64,000 nucleotides of DNA from Corynebacterium aquatimens (GTDB taxonomy: Bacteria > Actinomycetota > Actinomycetes > Mycobacteriales > Mycobacteriaceae). The stretch lies in NCBI RefSeq assembly GCF_030408395.1, contig NZ_CP046980.1, positions 2,170,001-2,234,000 on the forward strand, read 5' to 3'. The translations under genes and the position numbers were made by a program. Position 1 is the stretch's first letter. Every line of letters starts with the position of its first letter. The notes under the pieces were generated by a model. It saw nothing but the letters and a program-made list of their open reading frames with translations. It was not told the origin of the DNA and searched no databases. Of the stretch, positions 1-13,149 are shown in pieces.

Positions 1-247
1 GAACGGACACTTCGTACCAGGTGATGCTAGGAGTTGGTACATCTTTAAGCTGTGCTTCGGCTTTGGAAACCGTGAACGCGTTGCCTTTGAGTGCAGCGTC
101 CTTGAGGTTGAATTTAGCCGAAGTTAGCTGCACGCCGCCCGTGTCCTTCACGTCAAACTTGACTGATTCGGGACTACCTGCTGTTTGGCCGGTGTTCTCA
201 ATGCCAAGCACATAAAACTGCTCGAACGTGCCCTTTGTGCGGACCGT
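1..247 (-). pseudogene. fragment of a secreted/surface protein, runs off the left edge
   Basis: The minus strand is open from position 247 to the window edge and reads as an extracellular beta-rich domain (VLGIENTGQTAG..., then SVKFDVKDTGG..., ITWYEVSV). An in-frame TGA at 248-250 lies immediately upstream and there is no ATG with a ribosome site, only a GTG within the segment, so the visible part looks like the interior of a protein whose 5' end is lost. The beta-lactamase-like gene ends 56 bp upstream on the same strand. The rest may continue outside the window. Alternative: a short gene starting at the GTG near 222. Confidence 0.4.
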
Positions 248-303
248 TCAAACTTCGATGATGAACCTTAGTGCAGGGTGCCGTTCCGCACCAAATCGCG
301 GTC

Positions 304-1269
304 TCACTTCTTCTTAGCTGGGTCCTCCAGCCCGAGAAGTTCGAACGCTAACGATTCAATGTCCGTATACGAGTCGGCCACGACAAACGACGCTCGCTGC
401 TTGTCCGTGTCGAGCAGCAGCATGGACGAGAACCCGAGTGTCCCGCCGTTATGCCAGTACAGCCCGGTACCCGCGATGTTGTTCCAAGTGAATCGGAAGT
501 TGCCCCGCTCGAGCGCGTGTGCGGCGTATCGCGCCATGTCGATGGCAGTGGACCGCAACCCACCGGAAGGAGCCGTGCCATCCATCTCCCATGCCTGGAT
601 ACGCCAGCCGAGCACGGACACTCCCCGCGGTTTGTCCGGCCCCACAGTTCCGGGCAGTGCCACATAGGTCTCCTTCATGCCCAACGGGTCGAGAACCCGC
701 TGCTTGATCAACTCGGGATAAGTTGACCCCGCGCATTCAGCTAGCAGCAACCCCAGCAAGTCGTGGCCAAGGTTCGAGTAAGTCTCGGTGCCGCGCTCTT
801 CCAACTGTGCTGCTAACGCTTGATCGACAACATCATCAGGGGTGATGCCCACGTCGGGGTTCAGGCCCAGTATCGCCATCGCCCTGTTGCTAAGCCTTTG
901 CTTTCCCGTTCGCGGCAAACCGGAAGTGTGGTTGGCCAGTTCTTCCAACGTCGCCGTCGATACTGCCGCGCCACGCACCCGCTCCCCAAGCACATCCTCC
1001 ACCGTCGTGTCGGGTGTAGCCTCACCCAGTTCGATCGCTTGCTCCAGGAGATCAGCATTGAATGTCTTCGTGACTGACCCGATCTCAAACTCAGTGTGCT
1101 CGTCAGCCCCGAGCCCGGCGAAACGAGTTTGTCCGTCCTCCAGGACAAAAGCCGCAATATTGTGAAGCGGGTAGGCGGATTTACCCGCTTCAGCGCCCAA
1201 CGCAACGAGCACACCCGCCAAGCGCTGATCGCCGGTTTGGGCTTTAGAGAGAACTACGCGTTTCAGCAT
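304..1269 (-). CDS. serine hydrolase, beta-lactamase/DD-peptidase (class C-like) family
   Basis: The 321-aa product carries the three signatures of penicillin-recognising serine hydrolases. These are an SxxK nucleophile motif (GSVTK, about residue 65), a YxN motif (YSNLGHDLLG, about residue 163) and an HxG-type third motif (HNGGTLGFSS, about residue 275). HTSGLPR and PLGMKETY are also typical of the family. No signal peptide is evident at the chosen start (MLKRVVLSKAQTG), so it may act in the cytoplasm or an N-terminal export signal may be missing. Family members include esterases, carboxypeptidases and beta-lactamases; substrate cannot be told from sequence. It sits in an accessory patch next to a toxin module and an IS element. 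Confidence 0.8.
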   Translation of the reverse strand: MLKRVVLSKAQTGDQRLAGVLVALGAEAGKSAYPLHNIAAFVLEDGQTRFAGLGADEHTEFEIGSVTKTFNADLLEQAIELGEATPDTTVEDVLGERVRGAAVSTATLEELANHTSGLPRTGKQRLSNRAMAILGLNPDVGITPDDVVDQALAAQLEERGTETYSNLGHDLLGLLLAECAGSTYPELIKQRVLDPLGMKETYVALPGTVGPDKPRGVSVLGWRIQAWEMDGTAPSGGLRSTAIDMARYAAHALERGNFRFTWNNIAGTGLYWHNGGTLGFSSMLLLDTDKQRASFVVADSYTDIESLAFELLGLEDPAKKK

Positions 1270-1468
1270 GACAGCCAGTCATACCTGCGCTGTTCGTTGT
1301 TTACCACTGGCGGTGCGCTTCCGTCTTAGCCTTCTCGGCAGCCATTTACTTCCTGGCGCAAGCCTTGTCCATCCGGCAAATTGCCGAGCCGATGCACTCT
1401 TGCTACTTAATCCAAAATGTCTCGTCCAATTGCACGAGACATCGAGAAGCCACCAGAACTTTTTCGCT

Positions 1469-1690
1469 TTATATGGCCTGCCTCTGCGATCGACGATTTT
1501 CGAGGATCTCTTGCAAAGCAGCCCCATTCCTTGCCCACCGGGCATATTCCTCCGCAGTGAAACCAAGGAATTCTTCGAGCGAAAGGTTCTCACTTCCGGG
1601 GGCATCGTCGTGCCATGCATCAACCCAGTTATCCACTTCATCCAGGTAAGCGTCCCCCTCGAGACATGCCTCCACATAAGTCTTAAACAT
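1469..1690 (-). CDS. putative immunity protein/antitoxin for the E3-like toxin
   Basis: A 73-aa acidic, tryptophan-containing protein (DNWVDAWHDD; LSLEEFLGFTAEEYARW, about residues 37-53). Its ATG overlaps the toxin stop codon (ATGTTTAA) and a strong GGAGG site precedes it, so the two genes are translationally coupled with toxin first, the order normal for bacteriocin/polymorphic toxin-immunity pairs. The LxEFLGxTxEEYxRW pattern recurs, as I recall, in small actinobacterial proteins next to toxins, but I cannot place it in a named immunity family. The immunity role is inferred from context. Confidence 0.6.
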   Translation of the reverse strand: MFKTYVEACLEGDAYLDEVDNWVDAWHDDAPGSENLSLEEFLGFTAEEYARWARNGAALQEILENRRSQRQAI

Positions 1691-1973
1691 CGATCCTCCT
1701 CCCTTTCACTGCCGGGCCAATTAGTTCGCCTGAGATCACGTCGAACACTCCAACATGCTTTCCTTGCAGGTTATAGCCCTCAATGTGCCCATGCAAGGGG
1801 TCATACTCAAAAATACGTCCGGCTTTCCGATCCCTCCAACGAGGCGCCCCGCGCCCGCGCACTTTTTCCAAACTGTTGACAAAGCTCTTCCTCGGTCGAG
1901 GAATATAACTCGCGGCCAAAACGCTCCCTCCCGTCCGCATAGTTAGACGGCCCGAAACCGCAATCGGGTCCAT
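1683..1973 (-). CDS. colicin E3-type ribonuclease (cytotoxic domain) toxin tip, orphan or truncated
   Basis: The C-terminal half matches the colicin E3/cloacin cytotoxic domain (PF09000): RWRDRKAGRIFEYDPLHG, EGYNLQGKHVGVFD and LIGPAVKGRR parallel E3's RWTGDKGRKIYEWDSQHG, EGY..GQHLGSFD and KGPDPKR. E3 cleaves 16S rRNA in the decoding centre. The acidic and basic catalytic residues (D, H) are retained. The frame stays open upstream of the ATG at 1973 to the IS3 boundary at 2069 (CFDTGALSSRDPRNAG...GIGMDPIAVSG), which reads like protein rather than leader, and no better start is present. It is therefore probably the severed C-terminus of a larger polymorphic toxin. The immunity gene overlaps its 3' end. 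Confidence 0.75.
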   Translation of the reverse strand: MDPIAVSGRLTMRTGGSVLAASYIPRPRKSFVNSLEKVRGRGAPRWRDRKAGRIFEYDPLHGHIEGYNLQGKHVGVFDVISGELIGPAVKGRRIDV

Positions 1974-2103
1974 TCCGATACCGACCCCGCAGGCTCCCGC
2001 CTTCCGGCCAGCATTGCGAGGATCCCGGGAACTTAGGGCCCCGGTATCAAAGCAAAAGACCCCGCCGAATGAACTAGCCCCCGATAGTTGGACTGGTTTA
2101 ATT

Positions 2104-2913
2104 CTAGGCGGTTAGGGGTCCAAGGGCCTGATTCCGATATTGCATCGGGGTCAGGCCCTTGAGTCGTTGTTGGATGCGTTCGGTGTTGTACCACTCGATG
2201 TATTCATCGATCGCGTGGTTGAATTCCTCGATGGTGTCGTAGATCTCGCCGTGGTACATCTCGGTTTTCAAGTGACCGAAGAAGTTCTCTATGACCGCGT
2301 TGTCGTAGCAATTGGCTTTACGCGACATCGACTGAACACCACCGTTGTCGTGGATCAGGTTGCGCTAGGAGGCGTGTTGGTACTGGAAGCCTTGATCGGT
2401 GTGCATCATCCACCCGGGTTCAGGTGCACACGTTTGAATCGTCATAGCTAAAGAATCGGCAGTAAACGCTGTCGACGGCGATGTAGCCACGGTGTGGGCA
2501 ACGATTGAACGGTCGAACAGGTCCATCACCGGTGACAGATATACCTTGCGGCCTGCGACCCTGAACTCGGTGACGTCGCTGACAAAGACGGCATTTGGCT
2601 TATCTGGGGTGAACTTGCGGTCAAGTGTGTTGGCGGCAATGTGGCTGATCATCCCAGCGTAGGAAACATAGGGCCTGCGCTGGCGGACCTTGGCTCGAAG
2701 CCCCATCTCGCACATGAGCTTGTAGACGAGCTTGTGGTTGACCACCCACCCCTGGTTGCGCAGGTCAAGGAGCACTCGTCGGTAGCCATAGCGATGCTTA
2801 TTACGCTCGAAACTTTCCCGGATCGCGTCTTTGAGCGCAGCGTGCTTATCCGGCTCGCGCAGGCGTTTCTGGTGGTAGAAGAACGTCGATCTCGCCATGC
2901 CCGCCGCATCCAA
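2104..2913 (-). pseudogene. IS3 OrfB transposase (DDE integrase), split by an in-frame TAG
   Basis: Upstream part (2365-2913): HTH_21 region (KHRYGYRRVLLDLRNQGW) and the start of the rve integrase core (PNAVFVSDVTEFRV; MDLFDRSIVAHTV; second catalytic Asp in HTDQGFQYQ). Downstream part (2104-2328): SRKANCYDNAVIENFFGHLKTE with the catalytic Glu, ending YNTERIQQRLKGLTPMQYR. The two parts are in the same frame, separated only by TAG at 2365-2367 in the context HAS-stop-RNLIHDNGGVQS, where IS3 relatives usually have Trp (TGG). A single G-to-A change explains it. The reading frame upstream of 2913 continues back to the A7 slip site, so the natural product is an OrfAB fusion. Confidence 0.9.
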
Positions 2914-2963
2914 AAGGTATTGCAGACGATGTTGTGACTTGAGGATGACAATCGCCTGGACTT

Positions 2964-3446
2964 TCAGGCGCGTCCCTGGTTCCTCAAGTCCCGCAATTTT
3001 TTTAAGTAGGCGTTTTCCGCTTCCAACCGTGCGATCTGGCGGCGCAGCTTCTCTTCCTCCGAGAGCGGCTTCGGTGCGACCGAGCCTTTGGGCCTACCCT
3101 TCGGCTTCGGTTTTAGTGCCTCATCGCCACCTTTACGCCATTTCCACGACCACCCTTTAACTAGCTGGTCTGATGACAGGCCAAACTCACGCGCAAGATC
3201 CATCGCTGTCTCACCGGCAAGGTGGCGTTGGACAACTTCCTTCTTGAAGTCGAACGAATACTGCTGCTTAGTCGGTTTCTCCACAAGACATAGCCTGCCA
3301 TGCAGCGTAAATCGACGATAGAGCATACGGGCGGCGTCTTTGGAAACACCAAGAGTATTGGCAGCGGCTTTATAGCCCATGCCTTGCCCAAATAGTTCAA
3401 CCAACTGCTCGCGCTGATGCTCACTCAGCGAACTTCGTGCTCTCAA
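2964..3446 (-). CDS. IS3 OrfA (helix-turn-helix DNA-binding subunit)
   Basis: 160 aa with two HTH-like segments (YKAAANTLGVSKDAARMLYRRF; TAMDLAREFGLSSDQLVKGW) followed by a basic linker and a leucine-zipper-like coiled coil (EEEKLRRQIARLEAENAYLKKL) near the end. It binds the terminal repeats and oligomerises. The end overlaps the OrfB frame: seven A residues on the coding strand (2997-3003 on this strand as T) follow TT, and a −1 slip there gives KKIAGLEEPG... into OrfB. This is the usual programmed frameshift of the IS150 group. Confidence 0.9.
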   Translation of the reverse strand: MRARSSLSEHQREQLVELFGQGMGYKAAANTLGVSKDAARMLYRRFTLHGRLCLVEKPTKQQYSFDFKKEVVQRHLAGETAMDLAREFGLSSDQLVKGWSWKWRKGGDEALKPKPKGRPKGSVAPKPLSEEEKLRRQIARLEAENAYLKKLRDLRNQGRA

Positions 3447-3539
3447 TGAAAACTACTCCCCACTCGTCGGTAACTGATTTTCTCAGTCCAACTAATGGGG
3501 AGCAGTTCAGAAGGAGAGCTTTTCTATTGGGTGATTGTT

Positions 3540-5264
3540 TTAGACGCGCTCTTCACGACGACGCGTGATCAGCATTCCACCGAACGCGATCAACACCATG
3601 CCCAGCATGAGCACCATGATGGTGTTCGCACCGGTGTCCGCCAGGTCCTCGTCGTCTTCGTCGGTGTCCTCGTCCTCGTCGTCAGTGTCATCCTCATCGA
3701 TCTCGTCGGAGTCCTCCACCGAAGTGTCGTCGTAGGTCTCATCCGAGTCATCGCCCGCGGAGTATTGCGTGCCGCCACCGGTGCCATCGGTGGATTCCAC
3801 TACCTCGGTCTCAGTATCAGTTTCCTCAGAGGTGGGTTCCGTGGAGGTGGACGACGTGGTGGTTGACGTGGTGGTTGACCTGGTTACATTCGTACCACGC
3901 AACCCATTTCCAGCACCCGTCAGCGCGCCAAGTCCACCTGCGCCACCAAGCAGACTCATCAGCTGGTTCTGCCCCGGGAACAACTCGGACGTCGTCGTGG
4001 TCGTCGGCGACGGCGTCGCGGACGGCGGGGTCGAGGGCGAGGAAGAGCTCGACGTCGTGGTCTTCGGCGTTGACGGAGGGGCAACGTACGTGCCCGAGAA
4101 GTTGTAGCTCACAGGTGCCGAAGCCACAGACGTGCCCTTCGAGTCCGTGCCTGTAGCGGTGATCAGACCAGAATAGGTACCGCTGCGCACCGGCACGCCA
4201 ATTCGAACGTCCGTAGATTTCCCTCCATCGAGTTCAATGACTCGACCAGCAAGCTGCTCGCTTACCGCTGGGCTAATTGTGTCGGTGTATTGCGACTTTA
4301 CAGTCGTCTCCTTCAGCGAAATTCCCGTCAGCTTGTCCTCACCCTGATTGGTGATGGTCAACAGCATGTTGATGTACTCACCAGTCTTGCCGGTCGCGGG
4401 TTCAGCCTCGGTCGCTGCAGCCTTGCCGTTGACCTTGCTCTCGACGAGCAGGGTCGGAATCTTCACTACGCTGCACGCGGAGGGAGCAGATAGTTCGGTC
4501 TGGGGAGTGTCGCCGTCGCCTAGCTCAATCTTTGTCAAAGCGCCAGTGCCATCCTGTTCGCACTGTTTATCTTTGGTCTCAGCCTCCTTTGCGTCGGCGC
4601 TGTTAACTTTTCCTGTGACGACGTACTCATAGTGCGTCGTCATGCCAGGTGCTGTGAAAACCAACTGATCTTTAGCGTCACCCTCAAACTTGTTCGAAGC
4701 TTGCAGTTTGTTCGTGGCTAGCGACTCCGAATAGAGGGACTGGTTACTGAATGTGACGTTCTCAATCACAAAACCATCGGGCAGTGTCGTGTTGAGCTTA
4801 AGCGATGCAGGGGCGGTGGCGCCGTTACCATCATTCTGAACTCGGACGACGTAGGTGAGTTTGAAGGTGTAGGACTCTTCGCCGGAATCCGCGTCCTTAA
4901 CGCGCTTCAAACCAAGTGTTCCAACACCTTTGGCGTTGCCCACCGCATTCGCGATAGAGACCTTTACCGGTTTGGGCGCAGGAACTTCTGCGCCTCTATC
5001 AACCTCGGGGGTTTCAGCGTTATCGTCAGGCCCAACAGGTTCTCCTAGGTTCTTACTTGGAACAACAGGAGCAGCTGAGTCTGCCAGCGAGGTAGAAGTG
5101 GTGTCGCTGGTGTTCGTGGTCGTTGTGGCCGGGGTCGAAGCGGAGGTATCGGTCTGGGCCGTGGCGGGCACGATCACCGCCGTGGATACGGCGAGTGCGC
5201 CACCGAAAAGCCAGGCCAAGGGTTTCGTCAGCGCGCGGCGTGCAGAGCCGTGAGCAGCGTTCAT
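3540..5264 (-). CDS. sortase-anchored surface protein (LADTG sorting signal)
   Basis: 574 aa. Signal peptide residues 1-37 (basic start, LAWLFGGALAVSTAVIV, cleavage after ATAQ). A Thr/Ser/Pro linker is followed by two beta-sandwich, CARDB/DUF11-like domains (about 90-240 and 270-390; FKLTYVVRVQNDGNG, EYINMLLTITNQGEDKL) that resemble bacterial conserved-repeat domains. A Ser/Thr-rich stalk and a very acidic stretch (EDTDDEDEDTDEDDEDLADTG, split here by type) precede the sorting signal LADTG, a hydrophobic helix and RRREERV. LAxTG is the form recognised by class E sortases in Actinobacteria. ATG at 5264 has GAGGAG upstream. Its 3' end lies 30 bp from the IS3 insertion. Ligand unknown. Confidence 0.85.
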   Translation of the reverse strand: MNAAHGSARRALTKPLAWLFGGALAVSTAVIVPATAQTDTSASTPATTTTNTSDTTSTSLADSAAPVVPSKNLGEPVGPDDNAETPEVDRGAEVPAPKPVKVSIANAVGNAKGVGTLGLKRVKDADSGEESYTFKLTYVVRVQNDGNGATAPASLKLNTTLPDGFVIENVTFSNQSLYSESLATNKLQASNKFEGDAKDQLVFTAPGMTTHYEYVVTGKVNSADAKEAETKDKQCEQDGTGALTKIELGDGDTPQTELSAPSACSVVKIPTLLVESKVNGKAAATEAEPATGKTGEYINMLLTITNQGEDKLTGISLKETTVKSQYTDTISPAVSEQLAGRVIELDGGKSTDVRIGVPVRSGTYSGLITATGTDSKGTSVASAPVSYNFSGTYVAPPSTPKTTTSSSSSPSTPPSATPSPTTTTTSELFPGQNQLMSLLGGAGGLGALTGAGNGLRGTNVTRSTTTSTTTSSTSTEPTSEETDTETEVVESTDGTGGGTQYSAGDDSDETYDDTSVEDSDEIDEDDTDDEDEDTDEDDEDLADTGANTIMVLMLGMVLIAFGGMLITRRREERV

Positions 5265-5382
5265 AGGGGTCTCCTCAGTGAAAAAGTTCGACCAGAATTT
5301 GTAGACCCCTATAGTTTACTGATTCGCTCGACAAAATCACACTTGCGTGCTTAAGAATCGTCGCCAGATCCGCAAGGTGGAC

Positions 5383-5433
5383 AAAAACCCCGACTACCCC
5401 GCGGGAGGATTCCTGCGGGGTAGTCGGGGTTTT
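5383..5433 (-). terminator. strong intrinsic terminator after rpoC
   Basis: A near-perfect 18-19 bp GC-rich inverted repeat (ACCCCGACTACCCCGC / GCGGGGTAGTCGGGGT) with a loop of about 10 nt and A/T tracts on both sides, so it can stop transcription in either direction. It lies 6 bp downstream of the rpoC stop and 120 bp upstream of the surface-protein start. Confidence 0.9.
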
Positions 5434-5438
5434 AGGCG

Positions 5439-9458
<4,020 letters not shown>

Positions 9459-9480
9459 GTACGTGTTCCTTTCGCCCTCC

Positions 9481-9491
9481 GCTTATCGACG
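9481..9491 (+). repeat. GCTTATCGACG iterated 11-mer (representative; 16 exact copies in window)
   Basis: First of the exact copies. Others on the plus strand start at 12519, 16053, 22377, 25552, 28131, 31490, 35787, 39456, 56393, 57068. On the minus strand (CGTCGATAAGC) they start at 18953, 21245, 33305, 50020, 54626. The variant GCTTAACGACG starts at 34372, 38333, 45132 (plus) and its complement at 15254, 22889, 24434, 25054 (minus). Copies occur in genes in different frames (LID, VDK, RLST) and between genes. Found by eye, so the list may be incomplete. Confidence 0.85.
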
Positions 9492-9534
9492 GAGGGTTTG
9501 AAGTTGAATTTGTTCTTCGTTGTTTAGGTTGAAT

Positions 9535-9646
9535 GCTTCCGTGCTTCCCCCGTGCCGCAGTTGGCACAGCGAAAACGCGAATGCGTTTAAGCTTCCGTGC
9601 TTCCCCCGTGCCGCAGTTGGCACAGCGAAAACGCGAATGCGTTTAA
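9535..9646. repeat. 56-bp tandem duplication between rpoB and rpoC
   Basis: Two essentially identical 56-bp units, 9535-9590 and 9591-9646. The unit contains GTGCCGCAGTTGGCAC, which can form a small hairpin, and ends GCGTTTAAGC. The TAA stop codon of rpoB lies in the second unit, so the duplication began at the end of the rpoB coding region and lengthened the rpoB-rpoC spacer. Confidence 0.95.
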
Positions 9647-12600
9647 GCTGTGTCGGCTGCGGCACCTTCGTCGCGGGACAGGTTGATGCCCAGGGAGGAG
9701 CCGGCCTGGTCGTACTCGTCGTCATCGCCGGAGAGTTCCATCGGCGTGCCGTCGGTGGACAGCACTTCGACGTTCAGGCACAGGGACTGGAGCTCCTTGA
9801 GCAACACCTTGAAGGACTCCGGGATGCCCGGGTCTGGGATGTTGTCGCCCTTGACAATGGCCTCGTAGACCTTCACGCGACCCACCACGTCGTCGGACTT
9901 GATGGTCAACAGTTCCTGCAGGGTGTAGGCGGCGCCGTATGCCTGCATTGCCCACACCTCCATCTCACCGAAGCGCTGGCCACCGAACTGGGCCTTACCA
10001 CCCAGCGGCTGCTGCGTAATCATGGAGTACGGGCCGGTGGAACGGGCGTGGATCTTCTCGTCGACAAGGTGGTGCAGTTTGAGCATGTACATGTAGCCCA
10101 CGGAGATGGGGTACTTGAATGGCTCACCCGACCGGCCGTCGAAAAGCATTGTCTTGCCGTCGCCGTCAACCATGACGTCGCCGTCGCGGTTGGGCTTGGT
10201 GTTGGCCAGAAGACCTGCGATTTCCGAGTTGGTGGCGCCGTCGAACACCGGCGTTGCGGTGAGCGACTCGGCCGGGACGTCGTAGAGGGACTCCGGCAGG
10301 GTCTTTAGCAGCTCAGCGTTGTTCGGGTCCTCAGGGTCAACGGTCCAACCGGCGTGAGCCAGCCAGCCGAGGTGAACCTCCAGCACCTGGCCGATGTTCA
10401 TACGACGCGGAACACCGTGGGTGTTCAGGATGATGTCCACCGGGGTACCGTCCGCCATGAACGGCATGTCTTCCTGCGGGAGGATCTTGCCCACGACACC
10501 CTTGTTGCCGTGGCGGCCAGCCATCTTGTCGCCGTCCTGGATCTTGCGCTTCTGCGCAACGTAGACGCGCACCATCTCATTCACGCCTGGCTGCAGGTCG
10601 TCGCCCTCGTCGCGGGAGAAGCGCTGGACCGCGATGACCTTACCGGTCTCACCGTGCGGAACCTTCAGGGAGGTGTCGCGCACCTCACGGGCCTTCTCGC
10701 CGAAGATCGCGCGCAGCAGGCGCTCTTCCGGCGTCAGCTCGGTCTCACCCTTCGGGGTGACCTTACCCACCAAGATGTCGCCGTCGCGCACGTCCGCACC
10801 CGGGCGAACAATACCGCGCTCGTCGAGGTCCTTGAGCACGTCCTCGCTGACGTTCGGGATCTCACGCGTGATTTCTTCCGCACCCAGCTTCGTGTCGCGG
10901 GCGTCAACCTCGTGTTCCTCAATGTGGATCGAGGTCAGCGTGTCCTGCTCGACGACGCGCTGGTTCAAAATGATCGCGTCCTCGTAGTTGTGGCCTTCCC
11001 ACGGCATGAACGCAACGAGCAGGTTCGTGCCCAGCGCCATCTCACCGTTCTTCGTGCCCGGGCCGTCCGCAATCACCTGGCCGGCTTCCACGCGCTGGCC
11101 ATTATCGACGATCGGAGTTTGGTTGTAGCAGGTTCCCTGGTTCGTGCGCTCGAACGTGCGCAGCAGGTAGGACTCGTAGTGGCCCTCGTCGCTCATGATG
11201 GTGATCACGTCACCGGTGACGTCGGTGACCACACCGGCTTCGCGCGCGATAACGGTGTCACCCGCGTCGTACGCAGCGCGCAGCTCCGTACCGGTTGCAA
11301 CGTAGGCAGCCTCGGAGCGCAGCAGCGGCACAGCCTGCTTCTGCATGTTCGCACCCATCAGCGCGCGGTTCGCGTCATCGTGCTCGAGGAACGGAATCAT
11401 TGCCGTAGCCACGGACACCATCTGGCGCGGGGAAATGTCTAAGTAGTCGACGCCGTTTGCGTCCGTCACGCCGATGTCACCGTCTTTGAGGCGGACCTCA
11501 ATGCGGTCAGCGGTGATCGTGCCGTCAGCGTCACGGGCAGTCGCGGCCTCGGCGATGGCGTAGCGGTCTTCCTCATCAGCGGTGAGGTACTCAACCTGGT
11601 CAGTCAGCTTGCCGTCGACGACCTTCTGGTACGGCGTCTCAATGAAACCGAACGGGTTGACGCGCGCGTAGGACGCCAGCGCACCGATCAGACCAATGTT
11701 CGGGCCTTCCGGAGTCTCAATCGGGCACATGCGGCCGTAGTGGGACGGGTGCACGTCGCGCACCTCAATGCCGGCGCGCTCACGGGACAGACCACCCGGG
11801 CCCAGCGCGGACAGACGACGCTTGTGCGTCAGCCCCGACAGGGAGTTGTTGTGGTCCATGAACTGGGACAGCTGGGAGGTACCGAAGAACTCGCGGATCG
11901 CTGCGGACACCGGCTTGGTGTTGATCAACGACGTCGGCGTAATCGATTCCGCATCCTGCGTGGTCATGCGCTCACGCACGACGCGCTCCATGCGGGACAG
12001 ACCCGTGCGGAACTGCGTCTGCACCAACTCACCCACGGTGCGCAGGCGGCGGTTACCAAAGTGGTCAATATCGTCCGTGGAAATCGGGATGACCTCACCG
12101 GTCGGCGACGTCATCTCACGCTCACCCGCGTGCAGGCGCACCAGGTACTCCAGCGTGGTGGCGATATCTTCTTCAGTCAGCGTGTTCTCACCATCGTGGT
12201 CCCCGCCCAGGCCCAGCTTGCGGTTCACCTTGTAGCGGCCAACACGAGCCAGGTCATAACGACGCGCCTGGAAAAACGCACCGTCGAGAAGCGATTGCGC
12301 AAGGTCACGCGTCGGCTGCTCACCTGGGCGCTGCTTGCGGTAGATCTCCAGCAGGGCCTCGTCCGTGTTAGCAACGCCGTCGGACTCGAGCGTAGCCATC
12401 ATGATTTCGGAGAAGCCGAAGCGCTCCTTGATCTGCTCCGTGGTCCAACCAAGAGCCTTCAACAGCACGGTCACCGGCTGACGACGCTTGCGGTCGATGC
12501 GCACACCCACCGTGTCACGCTTATCGACGTCAAACTCCAGCCACGCACCACGGGACGGAATAACCTTCACCGAGTGCAGCGGGCGCTCCGTGGACTTATC

Positions 12601-13149
12601 AATCGTCTCATCGAAGTAGACGCCCGGGGAACGTACGAGCTGGGAAACAATCACGCGCTCAGTACCGTTAACGATGAACGTGCCCTTCTCCGTCATCAAC
12701 GGGAAGTCACCGATGAACACGGTCTGGGACTTAATCTCGCCCGTCTCACCGTTAGTGAACTCCGCGGTGACGTACAGCGGCGCAGAATAGTTAATGTCCT
12801 TCTCTTTGCACTCATCAACCGAGTACTTCACATCCTCGAAGTACGGCTCAGACAGAGTCAGACTCATGTTGCCGGAGAAGTCCTGGATCGGGGAGAACTC
12901 CTCCAGGATGTCTTCAAGACCGGACGTAATCAGCGCCTCGGGGCCACGGGCCTCTTGCTGACGCTCACGCCAGTCCGGGTCACCAACGAGCCACGCGAAA
13001 GACTCAAGCTGGACGTCAAGAAGACCCGGAAGCGCGATCGGCTCATCGATCTTTGCAAACGAGTAGCGCTCAGGCGCGCCCGGGATGGCGGTAGTAGGGG
13101 TAGCTGCGTTATTGGCGTTCTGGACTGCCAAGGGGGGTCCTTCCAGCAC
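9643..13149 (-). CDS. rpoB: DNA-directed RNA polymerase subunit beta
   Basis: 1168 aa, corynebacterial length. The rifampicin-determining region around residue 433 reads [20 protein letters not shown] then [13 protein letters not shown]: the key Asp, His and Ser positions are wild type, but the residue after the Asp is His where most bacteria have Gln. C-terminal clamp/switch motifs ([26 protein letters not shown], split) are present. Start GTG at 13149 ([11 protein letters not shown]) agrees with the corynebacterial form; a TTG six codons later with GGAAGGACC upstream is possible. Upstream rplJ-rplL, its usual neighbours, are absent; instead there is a 605-bp spacer and a toxin-antitoxin pair. 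Confidence 0.99.
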   Translation of the reverse strand: MLEGPPLAVQNANNAATPTTAIPGAPERYSFAKIDEPIALPGLLDVQLESFAWLVGDPDWRERQQEARGPEALITSGLEDILEEFSPIQDFSGNMSLTLSEPYFEDVKYSVDECKEKDINYSAPLYVTAEFTNGETGEIKSQTVFIGDFPLMTEKGTFIVNGTERVIVSQLVRSPGVYFDETIDKSTERPLHSVKVIPSRGAWLEFDVDKRDTVGVRIDRKRRQPVTVLLKALGWTTEQIKERFGFSEIMMATLESDGVANTDEALLEIYRKQRPGEQPTRDLAQSLLDGAFFQARRYDLARVGRYKVNRKLGLGGDHDGENTLTEEDIATTLEYLVRLHAGEREMTSPTGEVIPISTDDIDHFGNRRLRTVGELVQTQFRTGLSRMERVVRERMTTQDAESITPTSLINTKPVSAAIREFFGTSQLSQFMDHNNSLSGLTHKRRLSALGPGGLSRERAGIEVRDVHPSHYGRMCPIETPEGPNIGLIGALASYARVNPFGFIETPYQKVVDGKLTDQVEYLTADEEDRYAIAEAATARDADGTITADRIEVRLKDGDIGVTDANGVDYLDISPRQMVSVATAMIPFLEHDDANRALMGANMQKQAVPLLRSEAAYVATGTELRAAYDAGDTVIAREAGVVTDVTGDVITIMSDEGHYESYLLRTFERTNQGTCYNQTPIVDNGQRVEAGQVIADGPGTKNGEMALGTNLLVAFMPWEGHNYEDAIILNQRVVEQDTLTSIHIEEHEVDARDTKLGAEEITREIPNVSEDVLKDLDERGIVRPGADVRDGDILVGKVTPKGETELTPEERLLRAIFGEKAREVRDTSLKVPHGETGKVIAVQRFSRDEGDDLQPGVNEMVRVYVAQKRKIQDGDKMAGRHGNKGVVGKILPQEDMPFMADGTPVDIILNTHGVPRRMNIGQVLEVHLGWLAHAGWTVDPEDPNNAELLKTLPESLYDVPAESLTATPVFDGATNSEIAGLLANTKPNRDGDVMVDGDGKTMLFDGRSGEPFKYPISVGYMYMLKLHHLVDEKIHARSTGPYSMITQQPLGGKAQFGGQRFGEMEVWAMQAYGAAYTLQELLTIKSDDVVGRVKVYEAIVKGDNIPDPGIPESFKVLLKELQSLCLNVEVLSTDGTPMELSGDDDEYDQAGSSLGINLSRDEGAAADTA

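Larger units (their letters stand above)
2070..3509. mobile_element. IS3-family insertion sequence (IS150-like), 1440 bp
   Basis: Imperfect terminal inverted repeats of about 31 bp: left TGAACTAGCCCCCGATAGTT (2070 on), right end complement TGAACTGCTCCCCATTAGTT (ending 3509), then GGACTG in both. Both ends begin TG...CA. The flanking trinucleotide GAA occurs at 2067-2069 and 3510-3512, a 3-bp target duplication as expected for IS3 elements. It contains orfA and orfB on the minus strand with a −1 slippery run. An in-frame amber codon in orfB suggests this copy cannot make full transposase by itself. It is inserted between the LADTG surface gene and the orphan toxin tip. Confidence 0.93.

Noticed and set aside
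1279..1677. 132-aa minus-strand and 203-aa plus-strand ORFs around the immunity gene
   Set aside because: Overlap the better-supported toxin-immunity pair in other frames; the immunity gene has GGAGG and the coupling overlap.
1974..2069. PAAR-like domain upstream of the toxin tip
   Set aside because: The GIGMDPIAVSG segment looked suggestive, but it lacks the repeated glycine/histidine pattern of PAAR proteins and is too short.
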